Shown piece by piece: positions 37,301 to 45,049 of a DNA stretch of 64,000 nucleotides; position 1 is the first letter of the stretch; every line of letters begins with the position of its first letter. The notes below the pieces were generated by a model. It was given only the letters and a program-made list of their open reading frames with translations. It was not told the DNA's origin and made no database searches. The position numbers were made by a program, and so were the translations under genes. This DNA is from Aphrocallistes beatrix (Eukaryota; Porifera; Hexactinellida; Sceptrulophora; Aphrocallistidae), in the NCBI GenBank assembly GCA_963281255.1, contig OY725490.1, forward strand, positions 1,364,001-1,428,000. Reading direction: 5' to 3'.

Positions 37301-40277
37301 CTGAAGTTCATCTGATTAGTTTCTGGTGTAAGATGGTCAATGCGTACCTCGAAGTATCTAAACTGGCAATTAGACTGCTACTCCCATTTCCTTCCACTTA
37401 CTTGTGTGAATCCGGTTTTTCGACACTATTTCACATAAAAACCAAACACAGGAATCGATTGTCTGTTCAAGACGGCATACGATGTACAATTGCAAATACT
37501 TCGCCTGTTATTAAGAAGCTAGCTGCATTGAAGCAATCACAACCATCTCATTGAGACACGTAATTTATTATAATATAATTCTACTCCTCAAAGCAATTCT
37601 TTCTAGTAAAATAAACATTAATATAATAAACTCAACTATACTTTTTCACAGGGGTACGCGGGAAATTCTCCTATCTCGAAGGGGTACGTGAGTTAGGAAA
37701 GGTTGGGAACCAATGATCTAGGCTGACAACATTTTGATCACAATAGTCAGAAAATGAACTAAATAGAGTGTGTTGTTGTCCTAAAATGACTAAAAAGACT
37801 TGTAATTACTATCTTTGAATATAATCAAACCAGTTTGGGCAGAATTATTAATCATTCTATAATTCATAAAACAAATGCAAACTATATACTACTATTAAAA
37901 TGGTTTTTTAAGTGTTTATATTTCATTTTAATTAAACGGTAAAATAGTTGTAATATATGGAACAACAATATAATCATGATTAAAAAGTTGGTTGCAACGA
38001 TACATACGTGAGTATGTTAACAGTATTAATTTAGACCTTTTAAATTATCTCTATTTAGCTATTGCTGGTGGTATTATTGCAGGAGTTGTCCTTATTTCCA
38101 TAATTCTAATCATAATCTTCCTAATCCTGGCAATCTACATTTGTTACTTGAAGAAAAGAACAGATCAAAGTTAGTTTCAGCTTTCTCAGTCAGTGTTTAA
38201 ATTAATTGTATCTTCACTAACAGAATACTCTCATCCTCTAGGTCACAAGCCTCCACACATCGGAATGAAAGAGTAAGCTACTAAGAAAATAATTTGCCTA
38301 AATATTTGATACTGTATTACCATACTTTTGTTTATAGTTGATAGTCTGATTCCTTGATTTACAATGATAGTAAATATGCTACTGTTAAAACGTCAAATCA
38401 GTTATCTTATACAGTCGACTCCGCTTAATAGGGTTACTGTTTAATCGGGTCAACCGCTTAATCAGGCCACTTTTGGCAGGACGAGAATAGCTCTCACACA
38501 TAGAAGCTAATGCAAAATATTTTCGGTTAATAGGGTCATCCGCTTAATCGGTTCGAAATGTCCTCAGACCGATGTGACCCTAATAAGCGGAGTCGACTGT
38601 ATATTTAAACGCAATGTTTTTGTTTGTGCAAATTGATTGATTGATTTAGTAGAAAACAAGAAAGCGACGTATTGTTTCTCTAACATCCCCAAATGCCCAA
38701 TGAGTAACTCTGCCGCGCATCGCAAGCCTGGAAGTTCCAGGCATTTCCATCAGTTATTATGCATAATGCCTGAATTTTTCATCTATTTACATAATATCTG
38801 ATTTGACTTTTTAACGGTAACATATACAAGTATATTTATTTCAAATTTTCACAACATTTTACTCTGATGTCTAATTAATGATTTTGCTAATGAATTTTGC
38901 TATCAAGAGGATATTCATGTTCTGAATTGATCTCTTCTTCTATTAACTTATTTATAATATTTCTGCATAGGTTTGATTCCCCAACACATAATGAACCAGA
39001 ACAATACAGGACGATTGCCGAGAAAACTAATGCTAACGAGGTACTAACAGTATACAATCCATATACCTGGGATGTACTCGATTTATAAAATACAAAAATA
39101 AGAAGAGTATTTCATTTCAAATTCACCTTTCATTAACCTAACTTTTTGCTAAGTCAATTCAATTTTTCCCCTTTCTCTCTCTATGGCCATGATTTCTAGA
39201 AATCTTCTGATATTTACTCAATTTAACCATATTATTTAGTTAAATTCTATTCGATTAACAATATATACGCGTATATCCATTTTTACTTCTCAACGTTATA
39301 ACGTTGAATCTGACTACACTGTTAGTGTATACGGATTTTATACATCTCATTAAGTTGCAGAAGACACATTTACTCTATTGTGTTCATTCCATATAATTAA
39401 TGTTTACAATCCTTCACATTTGTCTTTCCAACTAAAGCAGCGTATTGATTATCTCACTTCTTCGTAGATAAGTTCTGAGTGATTATCTTGTTGCCATGTT
39501 TTGTCCCTTACTTGATTACTGTTTTACACTTCCTGGACAAAAGTATTCGTATACCCCAAAATTTACCATACAAATAGTTATAATACTAAGTTTTTAGCGA
39601 GTCAAGGGCATTTAATTTGTAAGAGATACGCTTAATTTAACTTCAAATTCGAATTCTCCATATTCGAATTACTCTTTTTATAATCTTTCCACTGGATTAA
39701 TCTTCCACAAGGTTAAATATTTTCAAACTGTGCCACCTCGTACCACTAATGCCATCATATACAATGGTGATATGTGCTATAGGGTAATGAATAAATTATT
39801 TAATTTTGAAGGAGAGTAATTAAGTTGACAGCTTATGAAGTGAGTAATTTGAATGTGAAGGAAACGAATTTAAGCTAGATTTAGTATATCCGTTACTGAT
39901 TAGATGTTAAGACTTCACACATTGATTAGTAATATACTTTTTGGGTGGAAAATAATGGGTGTACGTATACTTTTGTCCAGGGAGTGTATAAGTCTCTAAG
40001 ATATAAATACTATTTTATCCCAAAGGAAAACTTAAAAAGAAGAAGTGTTTAATAAATATTTCCTCCTAAATATACTTGTTATTTTTCACATTAACGTTTC
40101 CAACTCTCTCTATATTCTCTCTATCCGTAATAGGAAATGAACTACGCGCAGATTGACCATAGCATCGGCAAGGGATCTGCTGTGAGGCCTCCAGCTATGC
40201 CGCCTACTAACTATGCTGAACTATCTGAGTTGTCATCTCAGGCTACTCACTACTCCACTGTCAGCCAGCCTAATTGA
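13257..40277 (+). CDS. Receptor B: Ig-like/FN3 single-pass receptor with tyrosine-motif tail (12 exons)
   Basis: Exons: 13257-13329, 16754-17122, 19177-19455, 22288-22572, 22990-23066, 28495-28765, 29574-29618, 35190-35219, 38059-38169, 38242-38272, 38971-39040, 40134-40277. Together they total 1785 nt (594 aa plus stop) with every junction in frame and GT-AG. Order: signal peptide, Ig-like domain, FN3, FN3, third FN3 split by a phase-0 intron, Pro/Thr hinge, TM helix, basic KKR stop-transfer, cytoplasmic tail. The tail has QYRTI, MNYAQI, TNYAEL and THYSTV; the last fits the ITSM pattern TxYxxV/I. I infer a plasma-membrane receptor recruiting SH2 proteins. Ligand unknown. Introns carry many MITEs, an hAT element and a Ginger-like element. 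Exon choice is by eye; extra or alternative exons are possible. Confidence 0.8.
13408..16640. repeat. Composite insertion in receptor B intron 1
   Basis: Receptor A intron 1 reads straight from CTGAAAA to AATTATAATAAGC; in B these points lie 3.2 kb apart. The insert holds Helitron-like copies (13560-13720, 15289-15440, 16250-16360, 16385-16596), a repeat shared with 21560-22040 and 55545-55920 (13730-14270), and AT-rich DNA at 14280-15280 where I see no gene. Confidence 0.7.
16385..16596 (+). mobile_element. Helitron-like short element, internally deleted but with both ends
   Basis: Starts TCCTTACTATTAAAACTCGA after an A and ends in a hairpin near CAAGCGAAGTTCGCTTG followed by T. Compare full copies at 31316-31855 and 63419-63953. 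Confidence 0.6.
16754..17122 (+). CDS. Receptor B exon 2, Ig-like domain
   Basis: Acceptor TATATTCTAG|GT, donor GCTG|GTATGT, phase 1 to 1. Cys in ITVACVL and LRLGCYVDYF are the likely Ig disulphide pair. An N-glycosylation sequon (NGSS) lies near the end. Differs from receptor A at P/S and T/A positions. Confidence 0.8.
17123..19176. other. Receptor B intron 2
   Basis: 17129-18110 shows no recognisable repeat or gene. 18117-18425 is a partial copy of the repeat also at 10977-11700 and provides the empty site for the MITE at 11166. From 18641 the 141-bp tandem array begins. Confidence 0.5.
18641..19870. repeat. 141-bp tandem repeat array around FN3 exon 3
   Basis: The landmark TATTCGAAATCTACACCCC (or close variants) recurs at 18641, 18782 and 18923, then at 19659 and 19800, an exact 141-bp period. 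Units contain TAAACAAAAGTAAACAAATT. A partial unit runs into the acceptor of the FN3 exon at 19177. Inverse copies occur near 19925 and 20460, and fragments near 55.25 and 57.87 kb. Confidence 0.75.
19177..19455 (+). CDS. Receptor B exon 3, FN3 domain 1
   Basis: Acceptor TTTATTTAG|CTCC, donor GCAA|GTGAGT, phase 1 to 1, 279 nt. FN3 hallmarks ISLSWNTPPSN and DYQYSVTAMSCAG. The exon sits inside a 141-bp tandem repeat array that abuts its acceptor. Confidence 0.8.
20570..21563. mobile_element. Long-TIR fold-back element, copy 2
   Basis: Left end TCTAATAATGCCTCACAG. Both arms share AACATGGTATCAAAGTACAT and its inverse. The right end is truncated. Same family as 10091-12180 and 29641-30970. Confidence 0.65.
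21560..22040. repeat. Dispersed repeat also at 10977-11700, 13730-14270, 18117-18425, 27040-27265 and 55545-55920
   Basis: Recognised by TTGTCACCTATCTCGGCGAG at one side and TTCAATCATTTATATGAAAT within. Occurs in both orientations. No coding capacity. Element class unknown. Confidence 0.6.
22288..22572 (+). CDS. Receptor B exon 4, FN3 domain 2
   Basis: Acceptor TTTTCTAG|CTCC, donor CGCAG|GTTAGT, phase 1 to 1, 285 nt. Very similar to exon 3, so a recent exon duplication. A MITE starts at intron position +8 and its TA target lies inside the donor region. Confidence 0.8.
22580..22753. mobile_element. Pogo-type MITE at a splice donor
   Basis: 174 bp with ends CAGTGAAGATTGGATATAAC and its inverse, TA on both sides (22578-22579 and 22754-22755). 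The left TA is intron position +6/+7 of receptor B intron 4. Confidence 0.8.
22763..22906. mobile_element. 144-bp near-perfect palindromic MITE
   Basis: Ends TATGGACTAAAGTGTAAATC and inverse, with GCCAAACTTTTGG blocks near the centre. Would fold into one long hairpin. Confidence 0.65.
22990..23066 (+). CDS. Receptor B exon 5, first half of FN3 domain 3
   Basis: Acceptor ATTAAAG|GT (weak pyrimidine tract), donor TTGG|GTGAGT, entering phase 1 and leaving phase 0. Encodes SSQFACLSYNNDTGVLNISW, ending at the B-strand Trp of an FN3 domain. Continues in exon 6. Confidence 0.65.
23870..24473 (+). pseudogene. Integrase remnant (gypsy/Ginger type), catalytic core deleted
   Basis: Begins MESSEYECLLSYLSTDSY and LRRKASKYLAMNDNLFKL, resembling the region just before the zinc-binding part of such integrases. 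A frame change near 24010-24030 joins it to the post-catalytic region GFSAFELMHGSRKPRLP, then RQYDKKINP, then KFHDKWLGQYPIADV, which resembles the GPY/F module after the core. The DDE core is missing, so it is not functional. Confidence 0.55.
24492..25906 (+). pseudogene. Accessory ORF of the Ginger-like element, putative papain-fold cysteine peptidase
   Basis: A basic, low-complexity N-terminus (RPSTTNSTDQEERPTKCQRL) in the frame of 24492-25094 is followed, after a frame shift near 24935, by a frame open to 25906. The second part has INTCPVDNFITLLSLHSYQ (candidate catalytic Cys), two CxxC pairs (CWSCC and CLKCR) and a late HHGLHFSLITKLQDDWYAYD (candidate His with the W-x-YDG context seen in C19-like or OTU-like peptidases). 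Fold and activity are inference. It could also be spliced rather than frameshifted. Confidence 0.5.
26160..26723. repeat. TTCGCTTATTAGCAAG fold-back repeats and a 68-bp MITE
   Basis: 26160-26560 has many direct and inverted copies of CGCTTATTAGCAAG. At 26656-26723 a 68-bp palindrome starts CAGTAGAGTTCGCTTATTAG, ends with its inverse and is flanked by TA. The second looks like a minimal derivative of the first. Confidence 0.7.
26724..28494. repeat. Receptor B intron 5, right part: dispersed repeats
   Basis: 27040-27265 is a copy of the CTCGGCGAG repeat. 27285-27315 is a TIR piece of the fold-back element at 32001. 27480-27760 has (TGTA)n and a block repeated in inverse at 33600-33830. 27960-28060 has GACGGACGGACG repeats. 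No gene seen. Confidence 0.5.
28495..28765 (+). CDS. Receptor B exon 6, second half of FN3 domain 3
   Basis: Acceptor TACATTTAG|GATTTG (phase 0), donor CTCTA|GTAAGT (phase 1), 271 nt. Contains ITYSLQLFYTH and NCFF near the end, with several NxT/S sequons. It is split from exon 5 by a 5.4-kb intron holding the Ginger-like element. Confidence 0.72.
28766..29573. other. Receptor B intron 6
   Basis: AT-rich. A short CGAACTTATTCCTACTTC repeat at 29190-29250 resembles the array near 13.0 kb. No gene. Confidence 0.4.
29574..29618 (+). CDS. Receptor B exon 7, Pro/Thr hinge
   Basis: Acceptor TTTATAG|AT, donor CCAG|GTATTT, phase 1 to 1. Encodes NNPPTPPTPPTPTDP, a stiff stalk between the FN3 domains and the membrane. 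Short, so chosen mainly on frame and position. Confidence 0.6.
29641..30970. mobile_element. Long-TIR fold-back element, copy 3, with nested insertion
   Basis: Both ends carry TACTCTAATAATGCCTCACAG-type sequence in inverse orientation (up to 20 nt matching at a time). Inner arms match those of the copies at 10091 and 20570. Confidence 0.7.
29730..30084. mobile_element. hAT-like MITE nested in the fold-back element
   Basis: 355 bp. Starts CAAGGCTGGATTCGGTTAAC, ends CCCCAGCCCTG, with ATACAGA on both sides (7 bp visible). Rich in GGTTAACCG. Without it the host element reads as in copy 2. Confidence 0.7.
31316..31855 (-). mobile_element. Helitron-like short element, near full length
   Basis: About 540 bp. 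On the minus strand it begins TTATCCTTACTATTAAAAC and ends with the hairpin region GCAAGCAAGTGAAGCGCGCT then TG. Nearly the same along its whole length as 63419-63953. A shorter partial copy lies at 31041-31110. Confidence 0.65.
32001..33044. mobile_element. Fold-back element with ATCGGTCGACAGACCGAT ends
   Basis: TIRs of nearly 50 bp contain a perfect ATCGGTCGACAGACCGAT palindrome followed by AGTGCAGCTCC. The interior holds inverted and direct copies of a unit with GGTGTGAAAATA, CTCGCTTTTAGCTC and TACTTTCAAAGTG. More units of the array continue to 33235. Confidence 0.65.
33233..33518. mobile_element. MITE with 8-bp target duplication
   Basis: 286 bp. CTAAGTTGACAATTC at the left, GAATTAGTCAACTTAG at the right, flanked by ATATACAT. 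It interrupts a unit of the GGTGTGAAAATA array. A fragment recurs near 59.87 kb. Confidence 0.75.
34109..34404. mobile_element. Pogo/Tigger-type MITE, right end eroded
   Basis: Starts CAGTGCACCCTCGCTAATCC after TA. The inverse GGATTAGCGAGGG ends it, but the last bases are lost. The interior repeats AATCCGAAC. Confidence 0.65.
34405..35189. other. Receptor B intron 7, right part
   Basis: A short copy of the CTCGGCGAG repeat lies at 34460-34570. The rest is AT-rich with no gene. Confidence 0.4.
35190..35219 (+). CDS. Receptor B exon 8, juxtamembrane linker
   Basis: Acceptor TTTTTTATAG|GT, donor GCTG|GTAAGT, phase 1 to 1. Encodes GPEMPIVPAA. Micro-exon supported by strong splice sites and phase. 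Confidence 0.55.
35380..37715 (+). mobile_element. hAT transposon (BED-finger type) in receptor B intron 8
   Basis: 2336 bp. Starts CAGTGGTTCCCAACCTGGGG, ends AGGTTGGGAACCAATG, flanked by the perfect 8-bp duplication ATCTAGGC (35372-35379 and 37716-37723). Carries a decayed transposase in the same direction as the receptor. Confidence 0.9.
35783..37554 (+). pseudogene. hAT transposase with BED zinc finger (ZBED5-like), decayed
   Basis: ATG at 35783 (MASGKKR, then TGA at 35804-35806). A BED finger follows: CVICLKTLSADSMKP with HFETCH. After a frame change near 36005 come SAIEASYVISLKIAQQKKPH, QLDESTDVASCAQLICFARY (first Asp region), GVCTDGAPAMLGRHSGFQ (second Asp), and LHCMIHRHALAAKTLPP. The hATC dimerisation domain is PSTYLCESGFSTLFHIKTKH at the end. 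Stops near 36165 and 36723 and further frame changes make it inactive. Domain order matches the ZBED5/FAM200-type transposases of vertebrates. Confidence 0.8.
38059..38169 (+). CDS. Receptor B exon 9, transmembrane helix
   Basis: Acceptor CTATTTAG|CT, donor CAAA|GTTAGT, phase 1 to 1. Encodes about 27 hydrophobic residues (GGIIAGVVLISIILIIIFLI onwards) followed by CYLKKRTDQ, a positive stop-transfer that places the C-terminus in the cytoplasm. Confidence 0.8.
38242..38272 (+). CDS. Receptor B exon 10, cytoplasmic linker
   Basis: Acceptor CATCCTCTAG|GT, donor AAGA|GTAAGC, phase 1 to 2. Encodes SHKPPHIGMK. Small, supported by phase continuity with exons 9 and 11. Confidence 0.6.
38412..38599. 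mobile_element. Pogo-type MITE (GCTTAATAGGG family), copy 2
   Basis: 188 bp, same ends as 8450-8637, TA on both sides. In receptor B intron 10. Confidence 0.8.
38971..39040 (+). CDS. Receptor B exon 11, tail with YRTI motif
   Basis: Acceptor TTCTGCATAG|GT, phase 2 in, phase 0 out at CGAG|GTACTA. Encodes FDSPTHNEPEQYRTIAEK and NANE. The donor is weak. If it is not used, reading continues in frame to a stop at 39086-39088, ending VYNPYTWDVLDL, which gives a short-tail isoform. Confidence 0.65.
39527..39986. mobile_element. Tc1-type MITE in the last intron of receptor B
   Basis: 460 bp. CACTTCCTGGACAAAAGTAT at the left, ACTTTTGTCCAGGGAGTG at the right, TA on both sides. These ends resemble Tc1-family termini. 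No transposase. Confidence 0.75.
40134..40277 (+). CDS. Receptor B exon 12, tail with three YxxI/L/V motifs
   Basis: Acceptor TATCCGTAATAG|GAA, phase 0, 47 codons then TGA. Motifs are MNYAQI, TNYAEL and THYSTV. Colinear with the last exon of receptor C: each has Y-x-x-I-D-H first, P-T-x-Y-x-x-I/L second and Y-x-x-V/L near the stop. Confidence 0.8.
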   Translation, partial: EMNYAQIDHSIGKGSAVRPPAMPPTNYAELSELSSQATHYSTVSQPN

Positions 40278-41500
40278 TTGATAGATAGATAGACGGACAA
40301 AAAACTTTTTTGCTTGTATACGCTTTGTTTGATTTTATAGCTCTGTTTTCTATAACTATATGTATTGAACTATTTTATAGGAGTCTGGTTTGAAGCTTTA
40401 TACTTTCTTATTCCCTATTCTATTAGATGTGAGTATACTTTATAGTCATTAAACGATATATTCCCTTATAGAGTTGTAGCTACTGGGATGAGGCAATATT
40501 CTGACTGTTTATTAAATCCAACCGCGTACCCGCCTCTATAAATATGTTTTTTTTTAGTTTTAATAAACAAATTATATTTCGGATGCAAGGGGAGAGTTTA
40601 TAGAGTTGCTTATATATTATATTCCAATGAGCAGCATACAATGACTAACAAACAGTATCCAGATTACGATTACTTGTGTTAGAGGATCAATAATACGTAC
40701 AAGAAAATTGTTTATTTGTATGTATCTTGCTGAGAAATTTGCAATTCTTTCAATGTATAACCCATTATTTTTGGAATTAATTTTTAAAAAAAGTATGGTT
40801 CAAAGATCGAGGGCAGCTCTAGTTATAGTTAATGAGTGCTTAATGCTCTGCAGTACCATATCTCTCCGTCATAAATAGACAACCATGCGCAGTGCTATAT
40901 TGAGTTGTAGTATGTTCAGTATTCGAATACTAATTGTATGGTAAATATCATACAAAATAATGCACAAACTAAGAATACCAGCAGTGAATAATGTTTGGCA
41001 TAAACCTCCACCTCATAAGATTCCTCCAGCGATTGACATAGCCACATTGATAACTACCATGATAGGATCCTGCAACATCATTTTGATTCAGGATATACTC
41101 TATATAGAAGCGGGTTGACTAGAGATAAGTTAGTTATATCTTTCATAGAGGCGTTTAGCACTTGGATAAACAGAAGCCTTATTACAAAATAGGAATTGAT
41201 TTCAATCCTATTGTTAATATTTACACACTATGTTCCATAGTGTAGTATGTGATTCTTTGTTAGAACATACGTTATACAGTGTAGTCTAGAATAACGGACA
41301 CATTGGGGACATGGTTTTTCGTGTATTTTATAATCGAGAGTAAGGATTTAGATTGAAACTAATTGAGAGAACTTTATTTTACCCAACATCAACACAAGCA
41401 GAAAAACCTATGTAACAACAAGCCTAGCTAGAAGGAATGCATATAAACTACATACGTAATATAAAGTAACAGTACATCTTTTCATCAGTCATACTTTTCT
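40278..41500. other. Receptor B 3' region and downstream DNA
   Basis: Sequence at 40480-40620 (CTACTGGGATGAGG, then AGAGTTTATAGAGTTG) recurs at 45030-45250 and 52815-52950, so the duplicated block starts here. Near 41275 is a partial copy of the CAGTGGAGTCTCC MITE. No gene seen apart from the 3' UTR. Confidence 0.5.
40562..40567 (+). terminator. Candidate polyadenylation signal of receptor B
   Basis: AATAAA about 285 nt after the stop codon, in an AT-rich 3' region that is repeated downstream of the duplicated units near 45.1 kb. Confidence 0.4.
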
Positions 41501-41509
41501 CAATCCTCA

Positions 41510-41917
41510 TCACAGTTTAGTAATTTCAGCGATGTAGTCAGCAGTTGTACTGTGCTGGTACTTGGTGTACTGGAATGAATCCCTCGACGTAATATTAGTT
41601 TGGTCTTCGTAGTACTTGGAATAGATGCGCATGCTGCATTTATGAATGCCTAGTCCACTCACAGTGTGTTCATAGATTTTCTGGCTACAAATCGGACATT
41701 TTAGGTTATTTACCGCGGCATTGAGGTTACAACTTCCTCCGGAGTCTTCACAGAACCCTTTAGATATCCAAACGTCTTCATTATGCGCTTTACATGAGTG
41801 ATTTTGGCAGCGACCCTCAATATTCAAGCCATGAGACACAGTTCTCCAGTCCGGACCAGGAGTGGTGCTAAAAGACAGTTCTGCGAAAGATAATTTTGAA
41901 AACCAACTTCCACCCAT
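41510..41917 (-). CDS. Small Cys-rich zinc-ribbon-like protein 1
   Basis: ATG at 41917, 135 codons, apparently a single coding exon. Core: GLNIEGRCQNHSCKAHNEDV, then GSCNLNAAVNNLKCPICSQK, then GLGIHKCSMRIYSKYYEDQ. Cys pairs GRCxxxxC and CPIC, plus later CGL/KC positions in paralogues, suggest a zinc ribbon. The GLNxEGxCxNxxCxA core is known from uncharacterised proteins of many protists and invertebrates. No TM or signal peptide, so probably cytosolic. Function unknown. Candidate poly(A) signal AATAAA on the minus strand at 41373-41378. This copy has VSGLGIH where the paralogues have VCGLGI, losing one Cys. Confidence 0.75.
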   Translation of the reverse strand: MGGSWFSKLSFAELSFSTTPGPDWRTVSHGLNIEGRCQNHSCKAHNEDVWISKGFCEDSGGSCNLNAAVNNLKCPICSQKIYEHTVSGLGIHKCSMRIYSKYYEDQTNITSRDSFQYTKYQHSTTADYIAEITKL

Positions 41918-42494
41918 TTTTAAAGAATAAAAAATATCTTTCCAAAGATGCGAATTGTTAGTGTTCTATAATTTAACTCACGTACTTATACCTGCATAGA
42001 GATTGATTAATGCATATAGGATGAGTCATATTGTAAGACATTATTTTAAGAATTTATCATTCTGTAAGAAACTACATTAAGAATGAGTCATACTAGTTGC
42101 TTTATATTTTGCTACATAGCAATACTATAGGAACTCTCAGAGTATGTTGTGTATTGATAATAGGGCTGATAGCATTAAATTAGAAGTATCATCATAGCAT
42201 TGTTCTGTATCAGACTTAATTAGTGTTCTTAACTGGTAATGGGTTGGAATCGGGATTAAATTTCCCGAACTGAATTAGATTATGGAACTGAACTTGAGCC
42301 CGATCGGAAACAACAAATTTATATCCTAGACATGACTAAAGTGCTTAAATACACTAAAATATATTGCAAAATTGCAAAAAAATCTCTGTTTTTGGTGTTT
42401 GGTGCCGAATGAAGTATCTCTAGCATCAAAACAGTCTCCGGCGAAAATAGACTTCTGCGTTCATTAAGTGATTTATCCAGCTTAATCGAATAGT

Positions 42495-42630
42495 AGCTAT
42501 GAAACACAGATAATCCAGGACATTATGAGGAAGGAAAATCTCAAAATAATAATGCTTTCATTTGTACTAAATGCAGACACACGTGTCATCACCCTTGTCC
42601 TGAGAAAGAATGATCCATGTGTCGACGGGT
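42495..42630 (+). pseudogene. Fragment of the GTPase-like Cys-rich gene
   Basis: Shares a block coding for FICTKCRHTCHHPCPEKE with 48318-48440, then stops. Truncated copy carried by the segmental duplication. Confidence 0.55.
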
Positions 42631-42873
42631 CATTTAGATAAGTCATGACTCATCGACAATGGTTAATGCCATAATATATCAAAGTGTGTCGAATCAATCT
42701 CTACTGTGTTCAAACATTATAAAAGCAACCTCATTCAATAAAAATATAATTAGAATTTATTCTCATTAATTTATTTTCGCTCTGAAGGATCATGGAACCG
42801 AATTAGTAATTTAGTGGTGGATGTACCATGACACATTGGTCATTTGATGGATCATGGCTTCATGGGTTATTAC

Positions 42874-43326
42874 CAAGGTTGAAACCGATTGGACCGAATA
42901 TCAGTATTCATGAATAGTTCCTGAACCAAATACGAATCCTGCAGCAGATAATATTCGGTACTCTAACCGAATACGAATGCTGATAATATTCGGGTACTTC
43001 ATAAATTATAATACTGCGCACCTGAAATAAATAATCTTTAATAGAGGACTGTGAATGGTTATAGAACTGTATATGTTGACCTATTTTACAGATAGTGACT
43101 GGATATGATAGGTAAATTAGTTAGAAAATATATTATAACCAAGGTTGAAACCGATTGAACTCAATATAAATATTCATGAATATTCCCTAACCGAATACGA
43201 ATACTGATAATATTCGGTCACTCTAACCGAATGCGAATACTGATATTAGGTTCCCAACCGAATATCAACAATTTGTCAAATAGTATTTGGTCTAACCGAG
43301 TATTGAACTATTCAGTTGCAACCTTG
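42874..43326. mobile_element. hAT-like MITE with near-perfect 8-bp duplication
   Basis: 453 bp. CAAGGTTGAAACCGATT at the left, AGTTGCAACCTTG at the right, flanked by GTTATTAC and GTTATTAG. The paralogous sequence near 62.14 kb reads through without the insert. The interior repeats CCGAATACGAAT. Confidence 0.75.
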
Positions 43327-43442
43327 GTTATTAGCTTGATGGGATACATGGATCATGGGTCAATTATTATGACCAAGATATTATACAGCCCTCCAGAGAT
43401 ACGCTCCTAATCTCAATCCCATAAATTTTCAAACGTCTAAAC

Positions 43443-43998
43443 CAGGGTTGCCATCTCCTCATTCATAAAAAAAGGACACTCAGGGATAGATCGAAGATTT
43501 AGAAAAACGATGTAAAGAGAGAGCGTAGCGAACGACAATAATGGCTGTCTGGGTGCTAGCACCCCAAGGAATTGTTTTGAATGTTTTTAGTGTGCTTCTA
43601 TATCATTATATTGGATCTCTGATCCAATATAATGTTAGAGTAGCACAGTTCTAAAATGAGTGCTGGTGTCCGGCCGTATGTGGTGTACAGACCTGAGTTT
43701 AAGAGATATCGGTTTGAATTTTTTGTGAAGCTGCGGACATAAATGTAAATTCTCACCTAGGGTTTCGATTCCAAAATATGCTAAATCATTTATGATAGCC
43801 ATTCTAGTATATAATCTACAAGTAAAACGTAAAAGGACAAGAATGAGTTTATAAGAACAAAAAGGACAAAAAGCGAAAAAAAAGGACAATAAGGACAAAA
43901 AGCGAAAAAAAAGGACAAAAAGGACAGCATATTTTAAAAAGGACAGGTAGCAAAAAAGAAGGACTGTCCTTTCTAAAAAAGGACGTATGGTAACCCTG
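43443..43998. mobile_element. hAT-type MITE with AAAAAGGACA tract
   Basis: 556 bp. CAGGGTTGCCATCTCC at the left, ATGGTAACCCTG at the right, flanked by the perfect 8-bp duplication GTCTAAAC. Holds a tract of repeated AAAAAGGACA near 43860-43980 and an inner inverted repeat around 43600-43625. Confidence 0.8.
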
Positions 43999-44399
43999 GT
44001 CTAAACCTATAAATAACATTATAATATAGAGTAAATTGGATAATATTCTGAATTTCATGCTCCTAAACAGTTTCGGGCTTAAAATCATACGCCTAAAGGA
44101 GCGCTCCTAGATAATCCCTTGATTGTGACTCATTTGCAGTTCCATCCTGGATACCACTTTACCAATGTGTCTGATTGAAAATCAGATACCAAAGTGCACA
44201 ACTGAATAAAATTTAGAGTTTAACAATTCAATTATTAAACACATCAATGTAAAATGATCAATGTGGATTTTGCTATCTGATTTCCGGTTGAGTCTTTTTG
44301 GGCGGGGAAACCTAGAAATGTGGGGTATATGCTATAAATAGAATGGACACCAAGCCATTGGAGAGATTATTAATATCAAATAATATGAAGTAGATTTAT

Positions 44400-44612
44400 A
44401 TCTAACAACATCTATTGTACAGAAACAATGAATATAATTTCTTCATTAAAACAGACCCATAACCTGATTGTAGTGAAACTGTATTATAAGCTAGCGTATA
44501 CTAAACTCTGTGCTTATAAAACTACTTTACAAACTTCAAATAAAACTAAATACAGGTAAGTTGAGCTCTATGCTCTGGGTGTCTATCCGATGCCCTTATT
44601 CTAAAAATAAAA
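44400..44612 (+). promoter_or_regulatory. Candidate TATA promoter with 5' noncoding exon and splice donor, copy 1
   Basis: TATAAA at 44515 is followed about 35 nt later by AAATACAG|GTAAGT (donor at 44556). The whole block is conserved at 51790-52015 and 62340-62545. Reads as a core promoter, short leader exon and donor. The downstream exons are unclear. Confidence 0.45.
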
Positions 44613-44989
44613 GAGTGATTTTCTTATTTACAAACTAAATATAATTACTATCTCATCCTCACTATTATTAACGGGAAATACTTGGGGTCAAAGGTATAAA
44701 TAGCAATGACACAGCTTTCATTTTCAGTTTACTTTAATTCACTTTCACTTTCACTTCAACATTCCTGGACGTTCACGGGTTTTAATTGGGTTTTAATAAA
44801 AGCATTAATTTGTATCTGTATATATTTCTATCTGTCACGAATTGATAGAAGAAACTACCAAGTAGAAAAAGCTGAATTTTGGTATGTTGATGTGGAGTCT
44901 TTTGGCTATCGCTCCACTAAGTTCTGCTGACCTCAGGCAAAAATGTCGATTCATCATGGAAGTATGAATTCATTGTCACCTTTAGGACG

Positions 44990-45049
44990 TCCCCCCAAAG
45001 ATGGGACGGTTGGCATGTATGCATTTACTGGCAACTGGGATGAGGTAAT
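44990..45049 (+). other. Possible orphan exon RPPKDGTVGMYAFTGNWDE
   Basis: Flanked by CACCTTTAG at 5' and GATGAG|GTAATA at 3', open in one frame. A second copy at 52229 is split by the MITE 52269-52804. It may belong to a duplicated receptor-like 3' end, but I cannot link it to other exons. Confidence 0.3.

Noticed and set aside
44706-44930. 74-codon frame after promoter copy 1
   Set aside because: Starts in a CACTTTCA simple repeat that recurs at 45.16 kb; the frame is not conserved at promoter copies 2 and 3.
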